Shown: positions 35,802-44,701 of the stretch, piece after piece
Numbering within the stretch: position 1 is the first letter of the stretch
Layout: every line of letters starts with the position of its first letter
The notes under the pieces: model-generated
The model's input: only the letters and a program-made list of their open reading frames with translations
Database searches by the model: none
Told to the model about the DNA's origin: nothing
Made by a program: the position numbers and the translations under genes
Source of the DNA: SOIA01 sp964348015
Lineage (GTDB): Bacteria; Acidobacteriota; Aminicenantia; Aminicenantales; Aminicenantaceae
Assembly (NCBI GenBank): GCA_964348015.1
Contig: CAYGBC010000004.1
Span: 35,100 to 99,099 of the forward strand
Direction: 5' to 3'
Length of the DNA stretch: 64,000 nucleotides

Positions 35802-36581
35802 TTATTTTCCTTTGAACTTCCCTTTTCTCTTCTCCAGGAACGCGGCCACGCCCTCCTTTTTATCCTCCGTGGTGCAGGTCAGGGCATGAAGGTAGGATTC
35901 AAGCGAAAATCCCGAAGCCGCATCGCCTTCCTGGCTCCGGTTCACGGCTTCTTTCGCATACCGGATGGCCAGCGGCGGTCTCGAGGCGATCTTCTGCGCC
36001 AGTTCCATCGCTTTGTCCATCAGCTCACCCGGGGAATAAACATTATTCACAAGGCCTATCCTATGAGCCTCCTGGGCATCGATGAAGTCTCCGGTCAGTA
36101 TCATCTCCATGGCCCGGCCCAATCCGACAAGCCGCGGCAGCCTCTGAGTTCCGCCATCCCCCGGGATAATGCCTAATTTGACCTCTGGAGCTCCGAACTG
36201 AGCCTTCTCGGAGCAGATTCGGATATTGCAGGCCAGGGCCAGCTCTAACCCTCCTCCTAAAGCGTATCCGTTCACCGCGGCGATGACCGGCACAGCCAGA
36301 TTCTCTATGCGGGAGAAGACCTCCTGTCTTTCACGTGATACACGTCGGCCGATCTTGGCATCCCGGTCCACAAGTTCTTTGATATCCGCGCCGGCCACAA
36401 ACGCTTTTTCCCCGGCTCCGGTGATGATCAAAACTCTCAGCTTCTCGTCTTTTTCCAGCTCACCGATGAGGCTCCGCAATTCAGAAGTCAACTCGTTGGA
36501 TATGACGTTCATTTTATCGGGACGGTTGATCGTCAGGATGCCGATAGTGTCTTTTTTTTCATAAATGAGCGTTTTATACAT
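35802..36581 (-). CDS. crt: Enoyl-CoA hydratase (crotonase)
   Basis: 259 residues with both catalytic acids in the standard context: GYALGGGLELALACN and FGAPEVKLGIIPGDGGTQRLPR. Ordinary short-chain enoyl-CoA hydratase, likely crotonyl-CoA to 3-hydroxybutyryl-CoA in the lower pathway. It lies downstream of the acyl-CoA dehydrogenase gene but separated by the 52-bp repeat array, so co-transcription is uncertain. Confidence 0.9.
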   Translation of the reverse strand: MYKTLIYEKKDTIGILTINRPDKMNVISNELTSELRSLIGELEKDEKLRVLIITGAGEKAFVAGADIKELVDRDAKIGRRVSRERQEVFSRIENLAVPVIAAVNGYALGGGLELALACNIRICSEKAQFGAPEVKLGIIPGDGGTQRLPRLVGLGRAMEMILTGDFIDAQEAHRIGLVNNVYSPGELMDKAMELAQKIASRPPLAIRYAKEAVNRSQEGDAASGFSLESYLHALTCTTEDKKEGVAAFLEKRKGKFKGK

Positions 36582-36628
36582 GACTCACTCCTTCAAGAGT
36601 TAATAAGGGAAAAACATAATTTCTGTAC

Positions 36629-36942
36629 GAGATTGCCACGCAGGCTCGCAATGACAACAAATACATCCTCTCCTTCCTGTGAGATTGCCGCGCAAGCTCG
36701 CAATGACAACAAATACATCCTCTCCTTCCTGTGAGATTGCCGCACAAGCTCGCAATGACAACAAATACATCCCATCCTTCATATGAGATTGCCGTATAGG
36801 CTTGCTACGACCTTCAATTCACTCTATCCATCTTATGAGATTGCCACATCGCGTTGCTCCTCGCAATGACAAGAATGTGAGATCGCTGCGCAGGCTCGCA
36901 ATGACATATGGTTGAGATCGTTGCATCACTTTGTTCCTGGCA
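36629..36942. repeat. Tandem array of the hairpin repeat, 52-bp period
   Basis: GAGATTGCC starts recur at 36629, 36681, 36733, 36785 and 36837, exactly 52 bp apart, followed by two decayed copies at 36879 and 36914. The first three units share the spacer ACAAATACATCC. Each unit can form a hairpin through ATTGC/GCAAT. The array fills the gap between the crotonase and acyl-CoA dehydrogenase genes. Open frames that cross it are a product of the repeat. Confidence 0.85.
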
Positions 36943-38097
36943 TTACGTGAAGGCTTTGATGTCGAGTTCGAAGGCTCCGATGATGAGCTGCTGGATCTGG
37001 GAAGTCCCTTCATACAGAGTGTTGATTCGGGCGTCGCGGTAAAAGCGTTCCACATCGTATTCGCCGGAGAAGCCGTAACCTCCGTGGATCTGGATGCCTT
37101 TGTAGGTCACACGGTTGACCATCTCGCTGCAGTAATATTTGGCGATGGACGTTTCCCTCGTGTTGGGCTCTCCCTTGTTTTTCAAATGGCCCGCACGGTA
37201 GACAAGCAGGCGTCCGGCTTCGCACTCGACGACCATGTCCGCGATCATCTGCTGAACAAGCTGGAAGCTTCCGATCGGCTTTCCGAATTGGATCCTCTGC
37301 TTCGCATATTCCTTGCAAATATCGATGCACCCTTGGGCGGCACCGACACAACCGGCCGCCACTGTGTAGCGCCCGAAATCCAGAGTGCCCATCGCGACCT
37401 TAAAACCCTTGTTCACCTCACCGAGTATGTTTTCTTCGGGAACGCGGCAGTTCTCCAGGAAGATCTCTCCTGTGTTCGATGCCCGAAGGCCCAACTTGTC
37501 ATGGAGGTCACGCGTCGAAAAACCTTTCATGCCTTTTTCCACAAGAAAAGCCGTGATCCCCCGGGCGCCGGCCTCTTTGTCTGTCTTTGCATAGACGATG
37601 GCCAAATCCGCGATGCCCGCATTCGTTATCCATGTCTTTTGACCGTTGAGCACGTAATGGTCCCCATCCTTGACTGCCGTAGCTTTCATGCCGGCCGGGT
37701 CGCTTCCCGCATCAGGCTCTGTCAGACCGAAACAGCCGATCCATTCTCCGCTGGTCAGTTTCGGGAGATATTTTTTCTTCTGTTCCTCACTGGCGAATTT
37801 AAAGATGGGAAGCTCGACCAGGGACACCTGGACCGAATAGGTTCCGCGCATCGAAGAGTCCACTCTCCCTATCTCTTCGGCAACGATCGCATGGCTGATA
37901 TAATCAAATCCCGCTCCTCCGTATTCTTCGGGTATGGGAGTGCCCGCAAAACCCAGCTCGGCCAGTTTATTGAATATATCCCGAGGGAAATGCGCCTTTT
38001 TATCATTTTCACTCGCCACCGGGGCAATCTCTTCATTGGCGAATTTTCGGATGGTTTCCTGGATCATTTTTTGTTCTTCATTCAAATCAAAATCCAT
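36943..38097 (-). CDS. gcdH: Acyl-CoA dehydrogenase, probably glutaryl-CoA dehydrogenase
   Basis: 384 residues. FAD motifs CFGLTEPDAGSDPAGM and TWITNAGIADLAIVYAK; catalytic Glu in LYEGTSQIQ (about 363). The stretch MRGTYSVQVSLVELPI, with Arg shortly before SVQ-SLV, and the C-terminal IKAFT resemble glutaryl-CoA dehydrogenase, where that Arg binds the distal carboxylate. In this pathway glutaryl-CoA must be oxidised and decarboxylated to crotonyl-CoA, and the next genes handle C4 acyl-CoAs. A butyryl-type dehydrogenase is the alternative. No ETF genes are in the window. Confidence 0.72.
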   Translation of the reverse strand: MDFDLNEEQKMIQETIRKFANEEIAPVASENDKKAHFPRDIFNKLAELGFAGTPIPEEYGGAGFDYISHAIVAEEIGRVDSSMRGTYSVQVSLVELPIFKFASEEQKKKYLPKLTSGEWIGCFGLTEPDAGSDPAGMKATAVKDGDHYVLNGQKTWITNAGIADLAIVYAKTDKEAGARGITAFLVEKGMKGFSTRDLHDKLGLRASNTGEIFLENCRVPEENILGEVNKGFKVAMGTLDFGRYTVAAGCVGAAQGCIDICKEYAKQRIQFGKPIGSFQLVQQMIADMVVECEAGRLLVYRAGHLKNKGEPNTRETSIAKYYCSEMVNRVTYKGIQIHGGYGFSGEYDVERFYRDARINTLYEGTSQIQQLIIGAFELDIKAFT

Positions 38098-38285
38098 GGT
38101 TTTCTCCTTTTAAACGGAATATTTATGGATTCATTCGGATCCTCAATAGAATCGGTCAAGCAGGACTGAACGCCGTTTACCTGTTCGACAATAGCTTTTC
38201 TCTTGTTCAAGTCAAGGCGATGCATCCAGATTGAGAGAGATTCTTTCTGTATTTTGAGGCACTGAGCCTTTTCTGTATGCAGTCC

Positions 38286-39137
38286 CTAGTATTTATAGAA
38301 TCCTTCGCCCGACTTTTTCCCCAGCTTCCCCTCGGCGACCATCTTCTTGATGATCTCCGGCGGTTTATACCGCTCATCCTTCAGCTTTCCGTACAGAGTC
38401 TCCATCTTCGCCAAGTGGATATCCAGGCCGATCATGTCGATCAAGGCTAAAGGTCCCATCGGGAGTCCAGCCCCGAGTTTCATGGCCTCATCGATATCCT
38501 CTGCGGAGGCGATCCCTTCCGCATAAACCGCAGTCGCCTCGTTCAGGAGTCCACTCAAAACTCGGCTGACTATCCCGGCTGGAGCTTCTTTAGCCGTGAC
38601 AACAGGAACCTTCCCCAGTTTCTCCGCAAACTCTTTGGTCGTCTGGATCGTTCCCTCAGAGGTTTCATTCCCGCGGATGACCTCGACAAGCTTCATGATA
38701 ACTGCCGGGTTGAAGAAATGCATCCCGATCACCTTATCCGGCCGCGAAGTGGCCGAAGCAATTTCGCTGATAGATAAAGCTGTTGTGTTGGACGCGAGGA
38801 TCGTCTCTGGAGAACAGATGGAATCCAGCTTCTGAAACACCTCTTTTTTCACATCGATTTTCTCGAAGATGGCCTCGATGACAAAATCGGAATCTTTTGC
38901 CAGCTCGAGTTCAGTGGACCAGTTCATGTGCGAGAGTACTGAATCCATATCCTCCTGAGTGATCTTCCCTTTCTCGATCCGCCTGCTCAATCCGGCGCTG
39001 ACCTTGGCTTTGGCCTCCTCGACTATCTCATCAGAAGTATCGACTACGGTCACATCATAACCCTTTTGAGCACAGAGCTGTCCGACACCGGCGCCCATGA
39101 TTCCTGCGCCCACGACAAAAGGCTTTTTCACTTCCAT
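38286..39137 (-). CDS. hbd: 3-hydroxybutyryl-CoA dehydrogenase
   Basis: 283 residues, the stand-alone HADH length. NAD loop VVGAGIMGAGVGQLCAQKGY at the N-terminus, SNTTALSISEIA, and GMHFFNPAVIMKLVEVI with the catalytic His. Oxidises 3-hydroxybutyryl-CoA to acetoacetyl-CoA. Between the glutaryl-CoA dehydrogenase candidate and a thiolase on the same strand. Confidence 0.92.
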   Translation of the reverse strand: MEVKKPFVVGAGIMGAGVGQLCAQKGYDVTVVDTSDEIVEEAKAKVSAGLSRRIEKGKITQEDMDSVLSHMNWSTELELAKDSDFVIEAIFEKIDVKKEVFQKLDSICSPETILASNTTALSISEIASATSRPDKVIGMHFFNPAVIMKLVEVIRGNETSEGTIQTTKEFAEKLGKVPVVTAKEAPAGIVSRVLSGLLNEATAVYAEGIASAEDIDEAMKLGAGLPMGPLALIDMIGLDIHLAKMETLYGKLKDERYKPPEIIKKMVAEGKLGKKSGEGFYKY

Positions 39138-39197
39138 TGAAATCCCTCCATTTTTATAGAGAAAAACAGGTATGTATTAATTTCAAAAGCATTCTTT

Positions 39198-40382
39198 TCA
39201 GGTAAGCCTCTCGATCACTATGGCGACGCCCTGCCCTCCTCCGATACACAGGCTGACCAGTCCCATGGTTTTATCATGAGTTTTCAGCGCGTGGATCAGT
39301 GTGGTCAATATCTTTGATCCTGTGGCGCCCACCGGATGGCCGAGTGCGATGGCGCCTCCGTGGACGTTGACTTTGGCGCGGTCCCATTTGAGTTCCTTTT
39401 CCACAGCCAGGATCTGAGCTGCAAAAGCCTCGTTGAGCTCGATGATGTCGATGTCCTCCAGTTTGAGGCCGGCTTTCTCCAGGGCCTGGTTGACAGCCGG
39501 GACAGGCCCTATCCCCATGACCGCGGGATCCACTCCGGCATGAGCATAGGATACGATCCGGGCTAAAGGCTTGACACCCAGCTCCTTCGCCTTATCTTCT
39601 TTCATGACAAGGACCGCTGCGGCTGCATCGCAGAGTGCGCAACTGTTTCCAGCCGTGACCGTCCCGTCCTTCTTGAACACAGGGGGAAGTTTGCCCAGCT
39701 TCTCGACCGTGACTCCCTCCCGCGGAATCTCCTCCGTATCAAACATCATGGTCTCTTTCTTCTTCACGGTCACCTCGACTGGAAGGACCTCTTCCTTGAA
39801 TTTGCCTTCTTTTACGGCTGCCACCGCTTTATCCTGACTCTCCGTGGCAAAAGTGTCCTGTTCCTCGCGGCTGATGCCGTATTTTTCAACGAGCGTTTCT
39901 GCGGTCACGCCCATCAGATGCCCGGCCAGGGGGCACATGAAGCCATCCTTGTGCATGATATCGATCAGCTTGCCGTCCCCCATGCGGTTTCCCCATCTCG
40001 CCTTATCCGCGATGTACGGAACCTGGGTTGTATTCTCCGCTCCTCCCGCGAGAACCACTTCGGCATCTCCGGCTTTGATGATCTGTGCGGCCAGAGTCAC
40101 TCCGCGCAGGGATGAACCGCATCGTTTATTGATGGTGAAGGCAGGAACTTCATGCGGCAGTCCTCCTTTGACCGTGGCAAGCCGCCCGATGTTCGGTCCG
40201 AGACCGGCCTGCCAGCCGGTGCCGAAAACCACCTCGTCCACTTGACTGGGCTCAATCCCGCCCCTCTTCACAGCCTCATTCAATATGAGAGCTCCCAGTT
40301 CCACGGCTGAAACTCTCTTAAAAGAACCGCCAAAACTTCCTCCAGCGGTCCGGACAGCACTGCCAATGACAATATCACTCAT
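39198..40382 (-). CDS. Acetyl-CoA acetyltransferase (thiolase)
   Basis: 394 residues from the ATG at 40382, which has GGGAGG six bases upstream; an in-frame ATG at 40406 lies before that box. Nucleophile in NKRCGSSLRG (about C90), GHPVGATG and CIGGGQG are intact. Likely splits acetoacetyl-CoA into two acetyl-CoA in the lower pathway, directly upstream of hbd. Confidence 0.9.
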   Translation of the reverse strand: MSDIVIGSAVRTAGGSFGGSFKRVSAVELGALILNEAVKRGGIEPSQVDEVVFGTGWQAGLGPNIGRLATVKGGLPHEVPAFTINKRCGSSLRGVTLAAQIIKAGDAEVVLAGGAENTTQVPYIADKARWGNRMGDGKLIDIMHKDGFMCPLAGHLMGVTAETLVEKYGISREEQDTFATESQDKAVAAVKEGKFKEEVLPVEVTVKKKETMMFDTEEIPREGVTVEKLGKLPPVFKKDGTVTAGNSCALCDAAAAVLVMKEDKAKELGVKPLARIVSYAHAGVDPAVMGIGPVPAVNQALEKAGLKLEDIDIIELNEAFAAQILAVEKELKWDRAKVNVHGGAIALGHPVGATGSKILTTLIHALKTHDKTMGLVSLCIGGGQGVAIVIERLT

Positions 40383-40494
40383 GGATTGCCTCCCGTTTTT
40401 TTGCATTCATTCGAATGGACAAATTTCCCTGAATTTGAGGATTTACCATTATAGTTATCGCTTCCTGGGACTGTCAATAAAAAGAAGGCTCTTT

Positions 40495-42009
40495 TTATTC
40501 TTTTTTCTTTGTCCTGCGGAAAAGCTTGAGAAAGTCAGAAAGCTTGCCTTTGATATATCCTTCCCGGGTGAAGTACGGGCCCTCTTCGGGCTTGATCCAC
40601 TTGATGTATTTTCCTCTTTTCAATCCCTGCGGGTCTTTGGCCAGCCCGATCCTGAAATCCCCCTCCTTAGTCTGGATGATGGCCACGTTGACCTGTTCCT
40701 CCTCCGGGGACCTGTACTGGGTGGCAGCGATGATCTTGTCCTTGCGCGGAAACTTCCTGTAGACAAACATTTTGTCGGGAATAGGCCGGGGCAGGTTCTT
40801 TTCGTTCAGTCCCTCCCGGGCTCGAGTCGGATCAGCCCTCTCTACGATCCCGACAATGCACGTATTTCCGAATCCGCTCATGTTGAACCAGAGACCGTAA
40901 TTCAGTTTTTTGTACCCGTCTTCAAACATATCCTTGTACTGGTCATGCCCCCGGAGCTGCCAGACCAACTCCACAAGCTGCGCGCCTCCAGAAGCTCCCA
41001 GCGGGTGGGTCCGGGCCAAAAATCCCCCGGAACGGTTCACGTAAATCTTTCGTCCTTTTTTGTTGACTTCATCGAGGACACACCTGTACCCCTGGCCTCT
41101 CTCCGAAAACGCCAGGTCCTCAGCGGCAATCCACGGAACGGATTTGAAGGCATCATGAAGCTCGCAGATGTCGATCTCGTGCGGATTCAACCCTGCTTCG
41201 TTGAAACACCTCCTCCCGGCCAGCACAGCCGCTTCAAGCGAGATTAAGGTCTTTCGCTCTGCAATCTTGATGTTATCAAAGGCGGATTTCACGCTGGTCA
41301 GTTTAACATCCGTAGGAGTCGGCACAAGATACACCGCGCCAGCCCCATTATAAGAACCGCTGCAGTCGAACTTCGTCAGAGGCTTGGCAATAATACGGTT
41401 GATCTTGGGATCCTCGTATTCCTTGCGTGTGACAGGTTTTTTAAAATAGGCATACGGATTGAAAGACCCGAACCCGAGGCTTCGAACACTCATTTCGTAG
41501 CAGATGTTCCTGAATTCTTTTTCAGAAATCTTGTAGGCATCCATGTATTCGTAAGACGCAAGGGCTGCGACCGCGGGCATCTCCCCCAAACCCCGTTCTC
41601 TTTCCTCTTCGGCAATCACAGTCGATATCTGAGACGGAATTTCTTCATTCTTGAGCTTTCCCTTCATTTTTTCGCCAAAACAGACCAGAACCTTGAGGCC
41701 GGAGGAGGCCAGTCTCTTTCCGAGTTCCACTGCGGCTGCTCCCGTGGCCGATCCCAGCTCCACATGGTAGATCTCCGTATCCCGGGCCAGCTTCATTTCA
41801 ATCCCGACGAGGGAATCCAGCCCGGTCTGCCGGGCAAAACCGATCGGATCCATGCTGCCGATCACCAAACAGTCCGGGACAAGATCCAGTGTGTACCCGC
41901 GGGAATTTTGGAGGGCTATCTGGCAGGCATCGGCCATAATCACTCCGATGGGCCGGAAATCCTTCCCGAAAGGAGTTAAAGACACTCCGGCGACATAGAC
42001 ATCAGGCAT
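40495..42009 (-). CDS. Thiolase-fold protein with nucleophile replaced by Ser, C-terminal extension
   Basis: 504 residues. Residues 1-390 follow the SCP2-type thiolase fold: DICELHDAFKSVP, and RTHPLGASGG with the catalytic His (about 337) intact. The position of the nucleophilic Cys reads VELGSATGAAA, with Ser at 87. The last 100 residues (RKFPRKDKIIAATQYRS...) look like an OB-fold/DUF35-like extension. It is probably not a normal thiolase. It may be a non-catalytic partner, as in two-subunit aromatic acyl-CoA thiolases, or carry out another C-C reaction. It heads the lower-pathway gene run. Confidence 0.7.
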   Translation of the reverse strand: MPDVYVAGVSLTPFGKDFRPIGVIMADACQIALQNSRGYTLDLVPDCLVIGSMDPIGFARQTGLDSLVGIEMKLARDTEIYHVELGSATGAAAVELGKRLASSGLKVLVCFGEKMKGKLKNEEIPSQISTVIAEEERERGLGEMPAVAALASYEYMDAYKISEKEFRNICYEMSVRSLGFGSFNPYAYFKKPVTRKEYEDPKINRIIAKPLTKFDCSGSYNGAGAVYLVPTPTDVKLTSVKSAFDNIKIAERKTLISLEAAVLAGRRCFNEAGLNPHEIDICELHDAFKSVPWIAAEDLAFSERGQGYRCVLDEVNKKGRKIYVNRSGGFLARTHPLGASGGAQLVELVWQLRGHDQYKDMFEDGYKKLNYGLWFNMSGFGNTCIVGIVERADPTRAREGLNEKNLPRPIPDKMFVYRKFPRKDKIIAATQYRSPEEEQVNVAIIQTKEGDFRIGLAKDPQGLKRGKYIKWIKPEEGPYFTREGYIKGKLSDFLKLFRRTKKKE

Positions 42010-42341
42010 GAGAGTTTGGGCTCCTCATAGTCTTGAGTTTACCTGTGGCTTATTCCCTTTGGAGTTATCGAAGAAAAGGAACATCATGAACATTTGCCAT
42101 TTTCCGTTTTTATTATCTTAAATCAAATCAAAGCAAGTCAACCTAGAGAAAGTCAGCAGAAAAATATTTGACTTCTTATTTATACTTTACTAATATTATA
42201 GATATTATAGTATTAGAATAAATTATATTTTTTTTTGCTTTTTCAAAGCAAGTGGACAATTAAGGTGGTTCTACTTAATGAACTCCAAATAAATTCACTC
42301 GGGCATCAAAAAAATTTTATCAAAAGAATCAAAATCAGAAA

Positions 42342-42363
42342 CTCGATCATGACTCGATCATGA
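42342..42363. repeat. 11-bp tandem direct repeat before the cytochrome genes
   Basis: CTCGATCATGA occurs twice in a row, ending 14 bp upstream of the first cytochrome-like gene. It may be a regulator site. The rest of the AT-rich gap 42010-42377 holds no gene and is the divergent upstream region of two transcription units. Confidence 0.5.
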
Positions 42364-42377
42364 GTTGAAGGAGACCA

Positions 42378-42809
42378 ATGGTGAAAAAAGAAAAAATCTT
42401 CTGGGCAGGAATAATCCTCCTTGGAGCTCTGACTGCATTTTATTGCGGCGGGAATAACGCGGATGAGGAGGAGCCTCCGATGGTTATCTCCGATCCTTCT
42501 TTTGCCAATCACATCCAGCCCATATTCACGAACAATTGTGCTCTGGGCGGCTGCCATAACAGTACTGAACAGGCAGGATTGAACCTCTCTCAAGGCTCTG
42601 CCTACGGGGAGATCGTAGACGTGAATTCCACACAAGTCCCGAGTTTGAAGCGCGTACTCCCGGGCGATGCTGCCAACAGCTATCTTGTGATGAAAATCGA
42701 AGGCACCCAGAGTGTGGGAGTCCGTATGCCCAAGGACCGGAGCTCCTTGAGCAGCGTTTCGATCCAAAACATCAAAAACTGGATAAACAGAGGAGCCAAG
42801 AACAACTAG
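42378..42809 (+). CDS. Small exported protein with CX4CH heme-type motif
   Basis: 143 residues. An N-terminal hydrophobic segment (IFWAGIILLGALTAFYC) ends in Cys-Gly-Gly, a possible non-standard lipobox. The domain starts at FANHIQPIFTNNC and has CALGGCHNS, a CX4CH motif that fits c-type heme attachment with a long spacer. Then come GLNL, PGDAANSYLVMKIEG, MP and IKNWINRGA, the pattern of the single-heme cytochrome-like lipoproteins common in Bacteroidetes and Acidobacteria. It starts a run of three such genes. Heme binding is inferred from the motif only; the closely similar third gene is a paralog. Confidence 0.72.
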   Translation: MVKKEKIFWAGIILLGALTAFYCGGNNADEEEPPMVISDPSFANHIQPIFTNNCALGGCHNSTEQAGLNLSQGSAYGEIVDVNSTQVPSLKRVLPGDAANSYLVMKIEGTQSVGVRMPKDRSSLSSVSIQNIKNWINRGAKNN

Positions 42810-42842
42810 TCTTCTGGAGAGTCGATATTCGGAGCAAAACAG

Positions 42843-44078
42843 ATGAAGTCTAAAATCAGCATATTTTTCTATCTTTTCTTTTTTGGAACTTTCTTTCTCT
42901 TTTCTTTCAGCCTGCAAGAGCCGAACGTCTCGGGGGAATTTGACTCTGATGCGAGCGACGGGCTTCAGAAAAGTGTCGCACGTATTCTTAAAAAGAACTG
43001 CAGTGTGGCTGGCTGTCACAAGGGAGTCTATCCTCCGATGGACCTGAATCTGGAAAAGAGTCAATTCGTCAAATCTCTACTGGACATTCCCAGTCAAGAA
43101 ATGCCATCGCTGAAACTGGTCAATACAGTAAATCCTGAGAAAAGCTACCTATTAATGAAAATTAAAGGAGATGAGGCCATAACCGGAAAACGCATGCCCG
43201 CAGGCTCCAGCCCGTTGAAAGACAGCGAGATAAAGACAATACAAGCCTGGATCTTCAGTTTGAGTCAAATCCAAACTGTTGAAAAAAACGTACAACCTCC
43301 CAACGGGGATTCCACTGATGTGCCAGAAACCCGAAAATTCAGCAAACCGCCTTTCTGGGGAACACACCTGATAAATCTTCCCACGACTCAATCCATCGGA
43401 AAAGGAGAGATCCTTTTCAGAGTTTCCCATCGTTTCTACCCATCCGCAACAGAGGGATACGATACTTTTTACGGATTGGACGGCCCCGCGGTGATCCTCC
43501 TGAGCCTTGGGTACGGGCTGAGCGACAACTTCAGCTTCACGCTCGCTCGAACTCAATTGTACAAAGAAGTGGAACTCTCAATGAAATGGGTTATCTTGCG
43601 GCAACAAAGATCAAAAATGCCTTTTTCCGGAGCCTTAAACATAGGGGGAAGCCTGGTGACTGAATCCCAGCCGGACAGGGATGTTTTTGACTCGGATAAC
43701 ATGAAATTCAACATCCAGGCCATTCTGTCTTATCAGCTGAACGATGCGCTCTCGTTTGCCCTTGTTCCCGCCTACTCTTCCAACATCAATCACTGGGATC
43801 CTTCGCCCGAAGGGACTCTTATCCTGGGCACAGGGGGAAGATGGATGCTCTTCAAAGACCTCTCGATCATATGGGAATGGAATCCTGTCCTTTCAGGCTA
43901 CCGGGCAGGCGCAGACGGATGGGCTTTAGGAATAGAAAAAAAAGTCGGGGGCCACGTGTTCCAGGTGTTCGTTCTGAACACGACGGGCTTAACCTCTCCT
44001 CAATTCCTTCCGGGGGGAGATCTGATTCTGAAAGACGGGGATTTCCGGATCGGATTCAACATTTTCAGATTATTTTAA
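42843..44078 (+). CDS. Fusion of CX4CH cytochrome-like domain and outer-membrane beta-barrel
   Basis: 411 residues. Signal peptide (FFYLFFFGTFFLFSFSL). Residues about 45-150 repeat the neighbours' domain with CSVAGCHKG (CX4CH), SYLLMKIKGD and MPAGSSPL. Residues about 165-411 (FWGTHLINLPTTQSIGKGEI, SHRFYP, alternating aromatic strands, final residue Phe in NIFRLF) look like a DUF5777-type beta-barrel, with the C-terminal Phe typical of outer-membrane proteins. A heme domain on a barrel suggests a role in moving electrons or ligands across the outer membrane (inference). Confidence 0.7.
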   Translation: MKSKISIFFYLFFFGTFFLFSFSLQEPNVSGEFDSDASDGLQKSVARILKKNCSVAGCHKGVYPPMDLNLEKSQFVKSLLDIPSQEMPSLKLVNTVNPEKSYLLMKIKGDEAITGKRMPAGSSPLKDSEIKTIQAWIFSLSQIQTVEKNVQPPNGDSTDVPETRKFSKPPFWGTHLINLPTTQSIGKGEILFRVSHRFYPSATEGYDTFYGLDGPAVILLSLGYGLSDNFSFTLARTQLYKEVELSMKWVILRQQRSKMPFSGALNIGGSLVTESQPDRDVFDSDNMKFNIQAILSYQLNDALSFALVPAYSSNINHWDPSPEGTLILGTGGRWMLFKDLSIIWEWNPVLSGYRAGADGWALGIEKKVGGHVFQVFVLNTTGLTSPQFLPGGDLILKDGDFRIGFNIFRLF

Positions 44079-44260
44079 TTTTATTTTAATTTAGAAAAAA
44101 TCCCTCTCCGAATCATTTCCGCTTCGTCCGCTTCCAAAATGGTGGGTGAGTTTTGGTCTTCATTCTGAAAAAAAAGAATCATTGAGCGTTACAAAATTGA
44201 TGTTTGACTTTGAGCGAGAAATATTTTAGCTTTGAGTGTCCTGATTCAGGAAATCTCGCG

Positions 44261-44683
44261 ATGACGAAGAAAAAAATATTCTGGGCCGGTGCAATCGTGT
44301 TGGCAGTTTTGGCCATTTACTACTGCGGAGGAGCGCCTGCGGGGGACCTGGATGTCGTCTATTCCAATCCCTCCTTCAGGGATCATATTCAGCCGATTTT
44401 CACACTCAATTGCTCTCTTTATGGTTGTCACCACAGCACAGCGCAAGCCGGATTGGTTCTGATGGAAGGCCCGTCCTACGAAAACCTGGTGAACATCCCT
44501 TCAACCCAGGAACCGAACAGGATGCGCGTGCTTCCCGGTGATGCCGCAAACAGCTATCTGATCATCAAGATCGAAGGCAATCAGACTATCGGGACTTTCA
44601 TGCCCCAGGGAAGAGAGATTTTAGACGAAGTCTATATCCAGAACATCAAAAACTGGATCAACAGGGGGGCTCTGGACAACTGA
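44261..44683 (+). CDS. Small exported protein with CX4CH heme-type motif, paralog
   Basis: 140 residues from the ATG at 44261; a TTG further upstream is in frame but has no support. The anchor is IFWAGAIVLAVLAIYYC followed by Gly-Gly. Motif CSLYGCHHS is again CX4CH, followed by PGDAANSYLIIKIEG and IKNWINRGA. Very similar to the protein at 42378-42809, so one arose by duplication. The interval 44079-44260 holds no gene. Confidence 0.72.
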   Translation: MTKKKIFWAGAIVLAVLAIYYCGGAPAGDLDVVYSNPSFRDHIQPIFTLNCSLYGCHHSTAQAGLVLMEGPSYENLVNIPSTQEPNRMRVLPGDAANSYLIIKIEGNQTIGTFMPQGREILDEVYIQNIKNWINRGALDN

Positions 44684-44701
44684 CCTTTCTGGCGGATCGG
44701 A

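Noticed and set aside
36593..36782. Two minus-strand 60-residue frames with repeated CHCE-like stretches
   Set aside because: They are translations of the 52-bp hairpin repeat array and have no ribosome binding site or family match.
36629..36942. CRISPR array
   Set aside because: The period is constant at first, but the spacers are also repeated, the repeat is the dispersed hairpin element found elsewhere, and there are no cas genes.
36931..38169. Long plus-strand frame opposite the acyl-CoA dehydrogenase gene
   Set aside because: Antisense shadow; the minus-strand protein has full family motifs. The same applies to long frames opposite the molybdenum hydroxylase, thiolase and BNR genes.
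42306..43064. 252-residue minus-strand frame over the first cytochrome-like genes
   Set aside because: Antisense to genes with clear motifs and starts; its own sequence shows no domain.
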